DNA of 34,396 bases from Candidatus Woesebacteria bacterium GW2011_GWA1_44_23. Lineage in GTDB: Bacteria > Patescibacteriota > Microgenomatia > UBA8517. Within the stretch, counting starts at the first letter, position 1. Each line of letters opens with the position of its first letter. Location: the NCBI GenBank assembly GCA_001001045.1, contig LCIL01000003.1:1-34396 (forward strand), in the 5' to 3' direction. This document shows, one piece after another, positions 15,712-23,172 of this stretch. Under the pieces are notes generated by a model that saw only the letters and a program-made list of their open reading frames with translations, had not been told where the DNA came from and did not search any database. Made by a program: the position numbers and the translations under genes.

Positions 15712-15766
15712 AAGCGTGACTTGGCATCAAACAATTTTTCATCGATGCCCAAGTCACGCTTTTTTC
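15712..15766 (+). terminator. Strong intrinsic terminator
   Basis: AAGCGTGACTTGG (15712-15724) pairs with CCAAGTCACGCTT (15749-15761), extended by CATC/GATG after a one-base bulge. T residues follow at 15760-15765. Confidence 0.93.
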
Positions 15767-15812
15767 TTTCCCGTTTTTGACACATCGCAATTTGTAATGA
15801 TGTAAGCCATTT

Positions 15813-16040
15813 ATGAACGAACGGGTTAACCCAAACCTCAGGGAAATAAAGTTCTGTAGAGAAGGAAAGGCTGAAAGCATCAAGCGAGGTTTTGCCGTAT
15901 CCATAAACTTCCGGCCGATCCGAAAGTTTCCTTTTTCCGCCCCATCGTACTGGGACTTTTTGACTAACCTACTCCGGGGATTGCGAAAGAGTCACTCTGA
16001 TGTTACTTGTTTCACCGTTTCTCCATATGTCCAGGCTTAA
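15813..16040 (+). CDS. Doubtful small ORF
   Basis: 75 codons from ATG 15813. In favour: TTGACA at 15777-15782 with a weak -10 (TGTAAG, 15801-15806) six bases before the ATG, and an N-terminal part (NERVNPNLREIKFCREGKAE) of ordinary composition. Against: the last 72 bases run antisense through the end of the HtrA gene, no family was recognised, and the -10 is poor. It may be a remnant or chance ORF. Apart from it, the 200 bases between the terminator and HtrA show nothing. Confidence 0.25.
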   Translation: MNERVNPNLREIKFCREGKAESIKRGFAVSINFRPIRKFPFSAPSYWDFLTNLLRGLRKSHSDVTCFTVSPYVQA

Positions 16041-17114
16041 GCTGTCTCCGGGTTTTTTACCCGAAACCAGGGATCCCAAGCCCCCCGAGGCGTCATTTAA
16101 GGCATTGCCGTCAATTTTAAATATTATGTCCCCAATAAGTACTCCCGCCTGATCCGCCGGGGAGCCTGCTATAACGTTTACCACATAAGCCCCCTGCGGA
16201 ACCTGATTAAGAAGGGCAATCTGGGTAGTCAGCATCTGGTATTCAACTCCGAGGTAAGCCTTCGCCGGAAAACCGCCCAGAGCTTTATACTGGTTTAGGG
16301 CGTCTTTTACTGTATTAACCGGAATGGAAAAGGCTATATTATTGGCCCCCTGGGCAACAGCCACGTTAATCCCGATTACTTGGCCGGAAACGTTAAGAAG
16401 CGGGCCGCCGCTATTGCCTGGGTTTATGGCCGCATCCGTTTGAATTACGTTATCAAGGCGCTCAACGTACCCTTGTAAACTGTTGCCGGCGCTAATTCCG
16501 CGGCCAAGGCCTGAAATTACCCCCGTTGTGACGGTATTTCTAAACTCCCCCAGTGCGGTACCAATCGCAATCACGAACTGTCCCACCTCAAGATTTGACG
16601 AATCCCCCAGCTCAATGGGTTTGAGGCCGGTGGTTGCGATTTTAATCACTGCGATGTCGTTACCCGGATCCTTGCTAATTTGGGTTACGTCATAGGTCTT
16701 GCCGTCCGAGGTCGAAACCTTGTAGGAAAGAGATGTGTCTGCAACTACGTGTTTATTGGTAACGATCAACCCGTCGGAAGAAACGATAAATCCGCTTCCG
16801 ATATCCTGCTGGGTGCCCCCTTGAGTCCCTTGAGTGAATCCGCCGAAAGGAGAAAACTGAATTACCTGTCGCTTCGGAGTTTGAGCGGAAACCGTCACAA
16901 CCGATGGTCCGACGTTTTTAACAACGTCTATAACCTCGCTGTTTTCGTTTACGACGGTCTTACTTAAGTTCAGACGTGCGGCTCTGGGGAAAAGAACATC
17001 GAGAGGCTTAAACTCAAAAAGTCTGTCGGCAATTGCGCCTGAAGTAACGGCCACAACCACGACTATCAAAACGGCTAATCCGAGCAGTAATTTTTTAAAA
17101 GCTGATTTTTCCAT
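15969..17114 (-). CDS. HtrA/DegP-type serine protease with one PDZ domain
   Basis: 381 residues. A signal anchor (~8-28) is followed by the trypsin-like domain with catalytic His122 (VTNKHVV), Asp153 (GNDIAVI) and Ser235 (NPGNSGGPLL), then one PDZ domain (~285-378; KAYLGVEYQML, AGSPADQAGVLIGDIIFKIDG). It is tethered outside the membrane and degrades or refolds damaged envelope proteins. The loop SPFGGFTQGTQGG replaces the longer LA loop of DegP. It lies 91 bases after ctpA on the same strand; both are extracytoplasmic proteases and may be co-regulated. Confidence 0.96.
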   Translation of the reverse strand: MEKSAFKKLLLGLAVLIVVVVAVTSGAIADRLFEFKPLDVLFPRAARLNLSKTVVNENSEVIDVVKNVGPSVVTVSAQTPKRQVIQFSPFGGFTQGTQGGTQQDIGSGFIVSSDGLIVTNKHVVADTSLSYKVSTSDGKTYDVTQISKDPGNDIAVIKIATTGLKPIELGDSSNLEVGQFVIAIGTALGEFRNTVTTGVISGLGRGISAGNSLQGYVERLDNVIQTDAAINPGNSGGPLLNVSGQVIGINVAVAQGANNIAFSIPVNTVKDALNQYKALGGFPAKAYLGVEYQMLTTQIALLNQVPQGAYVVNVIAGSPADQAGVLIGDIIFKIDGNALNDASGGLGSLVSGKKPGDSLSLDIWRNGETSNIRVTLSQSPE

Positions 17115-17205
17115 TTTTCGTAACTTCAGACGTGTTTTGGTTTTTTTCTAAAACTTCCTGAATATGCTGCTTATTAAAGTTTACCAGCCTTAGGCAAGCC
17201 CTCGG

Positions 17206-18453
17206 TTACTCGAAGAGCTTGACTGCCGCTTCCAGCTGGGCATCTACCGTAGCGTCTTCATTGGCTATCTCCACGTCCGGAATAAGTCCCTTTTCGTGTA
17301 CCCATGTTCCGTTCGGCGTCAACCATTTTGCGGTCGTAACGTGGAGCCCGCTGCCTCCGGAGATGTTAACCGGCTCCTGAATGGTTCCCTTCCCGAAGCT
17401 TTTATCCCCCACAAGCTTTATCCCCCGGTTATCGCGAAGCGCACCGGCCAAAATTTCTGAAGCGGAAGCGCTTCCTCCGTTAACCAGAACAACAACTTTG
17501 TAGTCCTTAAGCCTGGGAAGCTTATCCGATTTAAATTCCTGTCTTATTCCGTCTCCGTTTTCCTGTATCACCACGGTAGTATCTATCGGCACAAAATCCG
17601 AAGCAATCTCAACGGCAGATTGGAGATATCCCCCGGGGTTATTTCTAAGATCAATTATAATTCCCTTACATGCTACTTTTTGCGTCTGACACTTGTCGGT
17701 TATCTCCCTTACCACCTTGTCCCATTCCCCCGGAGTTGCCGAGTCAAATTTTGCGATTTTTACATTGGCAATCGTGGAACCCGTTCCGACCCAGGAAAGA
17801 ATAACCGAAGGAATATCAAGCTTTACGCGGGTCAGATCAACCACGATTGGTGCGGGGATGCCTTCACGGACAAGGGTCAATGTAACCACTGTCCCGGCCG
17901 GACCTCTTATATAATCAACTGCCTGCGATAAACCCAGATTTGACGAGTCAACGTCTACTTGCTTTTTCAGATCGGTAATGTGGGCAATATAGTCCCCCGG
18001 TTTGACTCCGGCTTTTTCCGCGGGAGAGCCAGGGAGGGGTGAAACTACCGCCAGATGTGTGTTTTTGTAGCCTATCTCGATCCCAACCCCCTCAAAGGAA
18101 CCGCTCAGATCGTCATTAACGATTTTGTTCTGCGACGGAGGCAGGTACATTGTGTAGGGATCCCCAACGGCAGAAACCATGCCGGATATTGCCCCATAAA
18201 CCAATTGCGACGGAATTAATTTCGATTTATCAAAGTATTTCTCACTAAGGACGTCCCAGATCTGCCAGAAAAGCGAAAAATCCACATTTTTCTCCGGCGG
18301 AAGCGTCCTTGAAATATTAACCTGAAGAGCTTTTGTCACCTCGGCTTTATATCCTTGAACTCCCAATCTGTAACCGCCCGCAAAAACGGCAACAGCAAAC
18401 ACCAAAATCAGTATAAAATTCCGGGCTTTGGAAAACCCCACCTTAATACGCAT
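17206..18453 (-). CDS. ctpA: C-terminal processing protease CtpA (S41)
   Basis: 415 residues from ATG 18453. A signal anchor (~12-30) leads to a PDZ domain (~115-200; GVGIEIGYKNTHLAVVSPLP) and the S41 core with IIIDLRNNPGG, the catalytic Ser of GGSASASEI (~residues 330-332) and Lys355 of SFGKGTIQ (Ser-Lys dyad). It trims C-termini of envelope proteins. The frame extends eight codons to 18477, but TTGAGT-17-TATGAT (18461-18489) ends seven bases before ATG 18453, so that start is chosen and the mRNA is leaderless. Confidence 0.95.
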   Translation of the reverse strand: MRIKVGFSKARNFILILVFAVAVFAGGYRLGVQGYKAEVTKALQVNISRTLPPEKNVDFSLFWQIWDVLSEKYFDKSKLIPSQLVYGAISGMVSAVGDPYTMYLPPSQNKIVNDDLSGSFEGVGIEIGYKNTHLAVVSPLPGSPAEKAGVKPGDYIAHITDLKKQVDVDSSNLGLSQAVDYIRGPAGTVVTLTLVREGIPAPIVVDLTRVKLDIPSVILSWVGTGSTIANVKIAKFDSATPGEWDKVVREITDKCQTQKVACKGIIIDLRNNPGGYLQSAVEIASDFVPIDTTVVIQENGDGIRQEFKSDKLPRLKDYKVVVLVNGGSASASEILAGALRDNRGIKLVGDKSFGKGTIQEPVNISGGSGLHVTTAKWLTPNGTWVHEKGLIPDVEIANEDATVDAQLEAAVKLFE

Positions 18454-18460
18454 ACAAAAG

Positions 18461-18489
18461 ATCATACCGAGAAACAAAGGCTAACTCAA
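18461..18489 (-). promoter_or_regulatory. ctpA promoter, TTGAGT-17-TATGAT
   Basis: The -35 is at 18484-18489 and the -10 at 18461-18466, both read on the minus strand. The -10 lies seven bases before ATG 18453, in the gap after rpsR. Confidence 0.65.
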
Positions 18490-18492
18490 GTC

Positions 18493-18747
18493 TTAAATTC
18501 TGGGGGTGTAAGGAAGAAGGCCAAGATGTCTTGCTCGTTTGATGGCCACGCTGATTCTTCTTTGATGCTTGGCGCAAATGCCGGTTCTTGCCTTACCCAA
18601 TACTTTGGCGCGGTCACTCATGTAGTTTGCTAAAGATTCGGCGTCTTTGTAATCGGGAGAGGTCTTGCTTTTGCAAAAAGGGCAATTTACGGGAACCGCT
18701 TCTTCTTTAATTACCCTTCTTCTTCTTTTTTTGTCTTTCTTTGCCAT
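18493..18747 (-). CDS. rpsR: Ribosomal protein bS18
   Basis: 84 residues from ATG 18747, a start preferred over the TTG two codons upstream. A basic N-terminus is followed by NCPFCKSKTSPDYKD, the core LANYMSDRAKV and the conserved end RRISVAIKRARHLGLLPYT. The CPFC pair and later Cys suggest a zinc-binding form. It binds 16S rRNA beside bS6. It is the last gene of the bS6-SSB-bS18 operon, with nine bases between it and the ssb stop. Confidence 0.97.
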   Translation of the reverse strand: MAKKDKKRRRRVIKEEAVPVNCPFCKSKTSPDYKDAESLANYMSDRAKVLGKARTGICAKHQRRISVAIKRARHLGLLPYTPRI

Positions 18748-18756
18748 AGTCAATCG

Positions 18757-19275
18757 TTAAAAGGGTATATCCTCCTCGGCAGGTTCCTCAACTTCTTCTT
18801 TCTTATCTTCCTTCTTTTTTCCCTTAACCGCTTTAGCCTTCGCATCGGAATCGCCGGCTTTGGTTTGCCGAGGTTCCGGGACGGCTTCCGGAATTTCTAT
18901 TCCCGCATCGGGTATCGCCATTTCCCCTTCTTCGGGAAAATCGCTCTTTTTATCCAAAATCACCATGTCGCTAATTACCACTTCGGTTCTTTGTTTTTGG
19001 GCTCCGTCAGTTCCCTGCCAGCTCCTGGTGGAAAGACGGCCCTCCACGTAAACCTTTCTGCCTTTTTTGAGAAGCTGCGCGCAGATTTCGGCCAGTTTAT
19101 TCCAAGCAACAACATTGTGAAACTCCACATCTTCCTTCTTTTCTCCGTCTACAGTCCAGCTTCTGTTGGTGGCAACCCCGAAAGTGCAAACCGCCGTTCC
19201 TTGGGGCGTGTAGCGCATTTCAGGATCCCTTGTAAGGTTCCCTATAAGCATTACTTTGTTTAAACTTCGTGCCAT
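18757..19275 (-). CDS. ssb: Single-stranded DNA-binding protein
   Basis: 172 residues. The OB fold (~1-108) has NKVMLIGNLTRDPEMRYTPQ and VEFHNVVAWNKLAE. A disordered, charged linker (Lys/Glu-rich, ~125-165) follows, and the tail ends EEDIPF, the acidic tip that recruits repair and replication partners. It binds ssDNA as a tetramer. Its ATG shares one base with the rpsF stop (TAATG), so translation is coupled. The gene order bS6-SSB-bS18 is the widespread bacterial arrangement. Confidence 0.98.
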   Translation of the reverse strand: MARSLNKVMLIGNLTRDPEMRYTPQGTAVCTFGVATNRSWTVDGEKKEDVEFHNVVAWNKLAEICAQLLKKGRKVYVEGRLSTRSWQGTDGAQKQRTEVVISDMVILDKKSDFPEEGEMAIPDAGIEIPEAVPEPRQTKAGDSDAKAKAVKGKKKEDKKEEVEEPAEEDIPF

Positions 19276-19562
19276 TATTTGTCTTTTCTAATCAGCAAAA
19301 ACCTTATCAGGTCCGGGTCAGTCCTCAGTTTATCATTTAACGCTTTTACGCTCTTTGGGTCAAGTTCAAGCTCGAAATAAAGATAGAGTCCGGTTTCGCT
19401 TTTGCCCAATTTGTAGGCCAATTCCTTTACTCCCCACTCTTTGGACTCGGCCACGGCTCCTTTAAAAATCTTAAGGGTTTTCTCCAAAGTTTCAACTACC
19501 TTTTTCTTTTTGACGGCTCCCGATTTGCCGTCCAAAACCAAAGTCAGTTCGTATTTATTCAT
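19275..19562 (-). CDS. rpsF: Ribosomal protein bS6
   Basis: 95 residues from ATG 19562 (NKYELTLVLDGK). The ferredoxin-like fold and the typical LAYKLGKSETGLYLYFEL block are clear. It binds 16S rRNA together with bS18. The frame stays open three codons further, to TTG 19571, but that codon lies in TATAAT (19571-19576); TTGCTT-17-TATAAT ends eight bases before the ATG, so the transcript has almost no leader. It therefore has no room for the classical S6:S18 autoregulatory leader structure. Confidence 0.97.
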   Translation of the reverse strand: MNKYELTLVLDGKSGAVKKKKVVETLEKTLKIFKGAVAESKEWGVKELAYKLGKSETGLYLYFELELDPKSVKALNDKLRTDPDLIRFLLIRKDK

Positions 19563-19570
19563 CGCCTGCA

Positions 19571-19599
19571 ATTATAAATTAGAAATCGGTAATAAGCAA
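19571..19599 (-). promoter_or_regulatory. rpsF operon promoter, TTGCTT-17-TATAAT
   Basis: The -35 is at 19594-19599 and the -10 at 19571-19576 (minus strand). The -10 ends eight bases before ATG 19562. Confidence 0.7.
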
Positions 19600-19612
19600 T
19601 CAGGGTTTGAGG

Positions 19613-20716
19613 CTAGGTTCCTATTTTAAATTCCACCACATCTCCGTCTTTTATGGTGTAATCCCGCCCTTCAGAACGGACTTTGCCAAGCTCGCGGCAG
19701 ATCTTCCAACCGCCGTTCCCGACAAAATCGGTGAAGGTAACCACATCGGCTTTGATGAACTTTTTAATGAAATCGGTGTGGATTACCCCTGCGGCTTCCT
19801 GGGCATTAATGCCATCCTTGATGGTCCATGCCCTGACCTCTTTTTCTCCCGCGGTAAGAAAAGTGATCAGCCCGAGGGTGGCAAAGGCTTTTTGAATCAG
19901 TCTTTCAAGACCCGATCCTGTAATCCCGAGGTCTTTCATGTAAATTTTTTGATCTTCTTCGGAAAGTTCCGAAAGTTCGGATTCTGTTTTGGCACAGATT
20001 GCCACAATCTGGTTTTTATCAACCTTCAACTCCTCCGCATATTTAGCTTCCAAATTGTCCACGTCCCCCAGGGAACTTTCATCAACATTTAAAACGATGA
20101 GTATCGGTTTGGCTGTAAGAAGACTTAAACTTTTGGCTATTTTTTCTTCTTCCTCGGTTAACGCAACGTCCCTGGCCGGGGTCCCCTTTTGAAGTTCGTT
20201 TTTCAGTCTTGTCACAACTTCCCACCATTTAACCAGTTCTTTATCCGGAGTATTCCCCGGATCCTTCTGTTTTTCAAGGGTCTGAAAGTCGGCAAGAGTC
20301 AACTCCGTTTCCACAACCTCAAAATCGGTTTTGGGATCAGCCACTCCCTGTTTGATTATATCGGGGTCGGAAAATGCGCGGACTACGTGGCAAATTGCGG
20401 AAGTTTCCCTTATATGACTCAAGAACTTATTCCCAAGTCCTTCCCCTTTACTTGCTCCGGCAATAAGACCTGCAATATCAACAAACTCGACGGTAGCGGG
20501 AATTTCGGGGGGAAGGTTTGCCATATTCTCGGCCTTTTTTGTAACTTCGGCAAGCTTTCCCAGACGCCCGTCCGGAACCGGAATCACACCAATATTCGGC
20601 TCAATCGTTGCGAACGGAAAATTTGCAACATAGGCTTGCTGGCGCTTTAAAAGCGCGTTAAAAAGGGTAGACTTTCCAACATTCGGAAGACCCACTATGC
20701 CGCACGAGATATTCAT
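19613..20716 (-). CDS. ychF: YchF/OLA1-type GTPase/ATPase
   Basis: 367 residues, normal length. G1 is GLPNVGKST (residues 9-17), the switch region has FPFATIEPN, G3 is DIAGLI, and the G4 position reads NVDE, the non-canonical form that lets the family prefer ATP. A coiled helical insert (~140-200) and a C-terminal TGS domain (~283-366; TDFIKKFIKADVVTF, VEFKIGT) follow. It binds ribosomes and takes part in translation and stress control. TAAAAT (20723-20728) ends six bases before the ATG. The 20 bases around this start nearly match those of the repeat copy at 22533-22552. Confidence 0.97.
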   Translation of the reverse strand: MNISCGIVGLPNVGKSTLFNALLKRQQAYVANFPFATIEPNIGVIPVPDGRLGKLAEVTKKAENMANLPPEIPATVEFVDIAGLIAGASKGEGLGNKFLSHIRETSAICHVVRAFSDPDIIKQGVADPKTDFEVVETELTLADFQTLEKQKDPGNTPDKELVKWWEVVTRLKNELQKGTPARDVALTEEEEKIAKSLSLLTAKPILIVLNVDESSLGDVDNLEAKYAEELKVDKNQIVAICAKTESELSELSEEDQKIYMKDLGITGSGLERLIQKAFATLGLITFLTAGEKEVRAWTIKDGINAQEAAGVIHTDFIKKFIKADVVTFTDFVGNGGWKICRELGKVRSEGRDYTIKDGDVVEFKIGT

Positions 20717-20732
20717 GAGCGTATTTTAGCAT

Positions 20733-21536
20733 TTATAACTCAAAATCCAGAACCAAAGGTAAATGGTCAGAAACATCCTTATCGAGGACTTTAAAATTAT
20801 TTACTTTAAGATTCGGACTTACAAACACATAATCAACAACATTTCTTCTGTTGCCACTTAGTTCATTAGACGACGGTCTTGTGGATTTGACTTTGAATCT
20901 GTCTATTAAATTCGTAAAATCTTTTTCAAAAACCTTAATTGATGGTGTTTCCGGAAACAAATTAAAGTCTCCACAAACAATCACATTACCCTTAAATGAA
21001 GAGGCATAATTAAGAATCTTTTTACACGCTTCAAATGTTTTATCGTTTCCTTTTTTGTCTCTGGTCCAAATCCCGTGGTAATTAATTATTCTTAAAGATT
21101 TACCACCATCTACTAATATATCGGTTATTAAAATTGCTCTTTCCTGTTCGTTAGGCCATTTTTCTTCTCGACTGGGATTGTAAGAAAAATCCCCCTCCAA
21201 AAATATACTACTAGCTTCTGATATTTTAAATTTAGATTTGGTATAGTTCCCCATTTCTAGAAACCCTTTCGGGTCGAAATGGAAATTCCCCTGTCCATGA
21301 AAATCCTTCATCTTAATTTCCCCAAAAACATTTGTGGGGCCAAAAAAACTATATTTCAAATCACCCGTCCCCTCATCAATTGTGTCTTTGGAAATAAATT
21401 CTTTATCAACACCATCAACCAAACCCCTAGTTACCTCTTGAAAACAAGCAATATCAGGGCATTCCTCTTTCAAATAACCAGCTAGTTTTGGATTGTTTGG
21501 CTCAAACAAGGCTGCATTAAGAGTGATTAATTTCAT
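20733..21536 (-). CDS. Endonuclease/exonuclease/phosphatase (EEP) family protein
   Basis: 267 residues, no signal peptide. EEP-fold motifs in order: KLITLNAAL at the start, ACFQEV with the metal-binding Glu (~34), NYHGIW (~155), GDFNLFPETPS, DYVFVSPNL and SDHLPLVLDF with the catalytic Asp-His. The family cleaves phosphodiesters in nucleic acids, nucleotides or lipids; the substrate here is unknown. TTGTTT-17-TAAAAT ends seven bases before the ATG. It lies in an AT-richer stretch than its neighbours and follows repeat ORF A by 18 bases, suggesting acquired DNA. Confidence 0.9.
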   Translation of the reverse strand: MKLITLNAALFEPNNPKLAGYLKEECPDIACFQEVTRGLVDGVDKEFISKDTIDEGTGDLKYSFFGPTNVFGEIKMKDFHGQGNFHFDPKGFLEMGNYTKSKFKISEASSIFLEGDFSYNPSREEKWPNEQERAILITDILVDGGKSLRIINYHGIWTRDKKGNDKTFEACKKILNYASSFKGNVIVCGDFNLFPETPSIKVFEKDFTNLIDRFKVKSTRPSSNELSGNRRNVVDYVFVSPNLKVNNFKVLDKDVSDHLPLVLDFEL

Positions 21537-21554
21537 TGGCTCAATTTTAATCCA

Positions 21555-21734
21555 TCATAAATTACAAAACAATGGAGGAACTTTTGAATGAATTATCTGT
21601 CCCAACTCGTTCCTTTCAATGATTAAACGCTCTTTATTGGCTTTCGGAATTGGAAGCTTGAAGTTAAATTCAAAAGTTGGGACAGTGAAATGAGTATCCC
21701 AACTTCTAAGGAACTCATGAAGGTATTTTAGCAT
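21555..21734 (-). CDS. Repeat-family small protein, copy A
   Basis: 59 residues from ATG 21734. Beginning MLKYLHEFL, then DTHFTVPTFEFNFKLPIPKA and NKERLIIERNELGQIIHSKV. It aligns over nearly its full length with the 58-residue ORF at 22376-22552. About a dozen of the DNA differences fall on third codon positions and many replacements are conservative, the pattern of a once or still translated gene. No known family was recognised. It sits four bases after the peptidase stop and 18 bases before the EEP gene. Caveat: TAAAAT overlaps this ATG, so a leaderless start would favour ATG 21719 in another frame. Confidence 0.5.
   Translation of the reverse strand: MLKYLHEFLRSWDTHFTVPTFEFNFKLPIPKANKERLIIERNELGQIIHSKVPPLFCNL
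21586..21734 (-). repeat. Dispersed repeat, copy A (~149 bp)
   Basis: It aligns with copy B (22407-22552) along its full length. Internal inverted repeats: CTGTCCCAACT (21597-21607) with AGTTGGGACAG (21675-21685), and AAGTTGGGA (21674-21682) with TCCCAACTT (21697-21705). No flanking target duplication was found by eye. Confidence 0.75.
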
Positions 21735-21738
21735 ACCC

Positions 21739-22362
21739 CTAAATCTCCTGAACAATTACCTCCCCGTCACGCACTGTCTTATAGATCATCCCCTTCTTCT
21801 TGTAATATCTAATAGTTTCATCAACTTTTACAGATTCGGGGTGGTCAGATTTGTAGTGAGGAACAAAGATAAAGTCGATCAAATCCAATCCGTCCCAAAT
21901 AACATCGGTGCTATAACCTTTAGAAACAATATTGGGTTCATCAACAATCTCCAACCCTTTTAGTGTTGGAGAAAGAATACAACACCCTGCACTGTATCCG
22001 CCATAAACTAGTTCTTTATTATTTTTTTGAGATAGAAGCCATTTATCAAAACCGCTTTGCTTATAAGCCCGCCTCAAAATAAAAGTATTCCCTCCCCTAA
22101 CCCAAATTAGTCCGAACTCCGACATCTTCCCGAATAATTCATTGTGCTTACCAAAATATTTTTTTAAATCGACCACTTCTGGATTAAACCCAAGATTTAT
22201 TAACTCATCCATATTCGCCCGAATTTTTTCTCTTATTAATTCCTTGTCCTCTATATTATCTAATGCATTCGGAATCACTGCTGCTCTCTTGTTCTTACCG
22301 ACCATATCGACTAAAACTTGAGGATCATCGCCTAAGCGATAAGAGGAAAGATAAAGTTTCAT
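21739..22362 (-). CDS. Peptidase S51 (dipeptidase E-like)
   Basis: 207 residues from ATG 22362. KLYLSSYRLG at the start, IWVRGGNTFIL (~87-97) and the nucleophile elbow GGYSAGCCIL with Ser124 fit the S51 family; a His is in FVPHYKSDHPES. Members are cytoplasmic serine peptidases that cut Asp-Xaa dipeptides, with cyanophycinase as a related branch. The frame is open 18 codons upstream, but that part overlaps repeat ORF B and lacks homology, so the shorter start is taken; TAAGAT lies ten bases before it. It lies between two repeat copies. Confidence 0.88.
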   Translation of the reverse strand: MKLYLSSYRLGDDPQVLVDMVGKNKRAAVIPNALDNIEDKELIREKIRANMDELINLGFNPEVVDLKKYFGKHNELFGKMSEFGLIWVRGGNTFILRRAYKQSGFDKWLLSQKNNKELVYGGYSAGCCILSPTLKGLEIVDEPNIVSKGYSTDVIWDGLDLIDFIFVPHYKSDHPESVKVDETIRYYKKKGMIYKTVRDGEVIVQEI

Positions 22363-22375
22363 AAATCTGTTTATC

Positions 22376-22552
22376 TTAACATACTGGATATTGCTTGAGC
22401 ACCCTAGAATGAACAATCTGTCCCATACTATTCCTCTTGGTAATTATTCTTTCCCTGTTTGGCTTTGGGATTGAAAATTTGAAGTAAAAATCAAAAGTTG
22501 GGATGCCAAAATGAGCATCCCCACTGAAAGACTCATGAGCGTATTTTATCAT
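22376..22552 (-). CDS. Repeat-family small protein, copy B
   Basis: 58 residues from ATG 22552. MIKYAHESFSGDAHFGIPTF, then a PKPNRERI segment and NSMGQIVHSRV. It is the paralogue of ORF A: conserved positions include HF-x2-PTF, IPK, ER and GQI, with substitutions concentrated at third codon positions. The stop is 13 bases before the peptidase start. TAAAAT at the 5' end overlaps this ATG, and a second ATG in another frame follows six bases after that -10. Function unknown. Confidence 0.5.
   Translation of the reverse strand: MIKYAHESFSGDAHFGIPTFDFYFKFSIPKPNRERIITKRNSMGQIVHSRVLKQYPVC
22407..22552 (-). repeat. Dispersed repeat, copy B (~146 bp)
   Basis: Full-length match to copy A. The inner hairpin is kept but with different bases: GGGATGC (22500-22506) pairs with GCATCCC (22515-22521), whereas copy A uses AAGTTGGGA/TCCCAACTT. 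The first 20 bases (minus strand, from 22552) differ at one position from the ychF start region. Confidence 0.75.
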
Positions 22553-22565
22553 TTTTGAAGATTCT

Positions 22566-22582
22566 CTGTCCCAACTTTTGAA
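22566..22582 (+). repeat. Dispersed repeat, short inverted fragment D
   Basis: A 17-bp exact match, CTGTCCCAACTTTTGAA, to the minus strand of copy A (21669-21685), here in the opposite orientation and 14 bases from copy B. It reads VPTFE in the family frame. Confidence 0.6.
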
Positions 22583-22589
22583 AATTTTA

Positions 22590-22618
22590 TTGCTAGTATC
22601 TGCTTTTTAAAGTATACT
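22590..22618 (+). promoter_or_regulatory. Promoter TTGCTA-17-TATACT
   Basis: TTGCTA (22590-22595) and TATACT (22613-22618), 17 bp apart, lie between repeat fragment D and ATG 22631. The leader is about five bases. Confidence 0.6.
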
Positions 22619-22630
22619 TTCATTTCGTTC

Positions 22631-23167
22631 ATGAAAGTAACATTTCTTTTATTAATCTTGTTTTTACTGCTGTTGACAAAAACAGATCAGGCTTTGGCTG
22701 AAATAAAAGTTATTGAATCACCAACACCCACGCTCAATAAAATCCTGCTTCCTGCCGGATCTCCCCTACCACAAAAACCGCTGCTTCCCACTGGAACACC
22801 CCGACCGATCAAACCCCTGCTATCGCCTATTCCTGCTCCGGTTAAAGTTCAGAGCGGCATTCTACTGGAAGTTAATGAATCAGGAAAATTGGTGGCTGAA
22901 ACGGACTCCATTAAAAAAGTGCTTGCCAAAAATCCCGAGGAAATAACCGGTTTAGCCAAAAACCAGGGTTTGGATGAGGTTACCGAACTGAATCTCAACG
23001 AATCAGCCGGAGAGTTTAAATATGTAGTCAACGGTAATAAGATTGAAAAATTGCTGTTAGTTTTCCGGGTCTCATTACCAACCGCCCTGACCTTCAGTGA
23101 TTCCGGAAAGCTGGAAAAATCTATTCAGTCTCCGCTGGTTAAGTTAATTGATTTCCTCAGTAACTGA
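22631..23167 (+). CDS. Secreted protein with Pro-rich linker, unknown
   Basis: 178 residues. The signal peptide (~1-23; FLLLILFLLLLTK, cleavage likely after ALA) is followed by a Pro/Thr-rich stretch (~30-72) containing three near-repeats of the kind LLPAGSPLPQKP, LLPTGTPRPIKP and LLSPIPAPVKV. A mixed alpha/beta domain (~75-178) starts SGILLEVNESGKLV. No family was recognised. It is likely exported and loosely wall-associated. It is transcribed alone from 22590-22618 and faces the minus-strand remnant copy C at its 3' end. Confidence 0.8.
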   Translation: MKVTFLLLILFLLLLTKTDQALAEIKVIESPTPTLNKILLPAGSPLPQKPLLPTGTPRPIKPLLSPIPAPVKVQSGILLEVNESGKLVAETDSIKKVLAKNPEEITGLAKNQGLDEVTELNLNESAGEFKYVVNGNKIEKLLLVFRVSLPTALTFSDSGKLEKSIQSPLVKLIDFLSN

Positions 23168-23172
23168 AGGAG

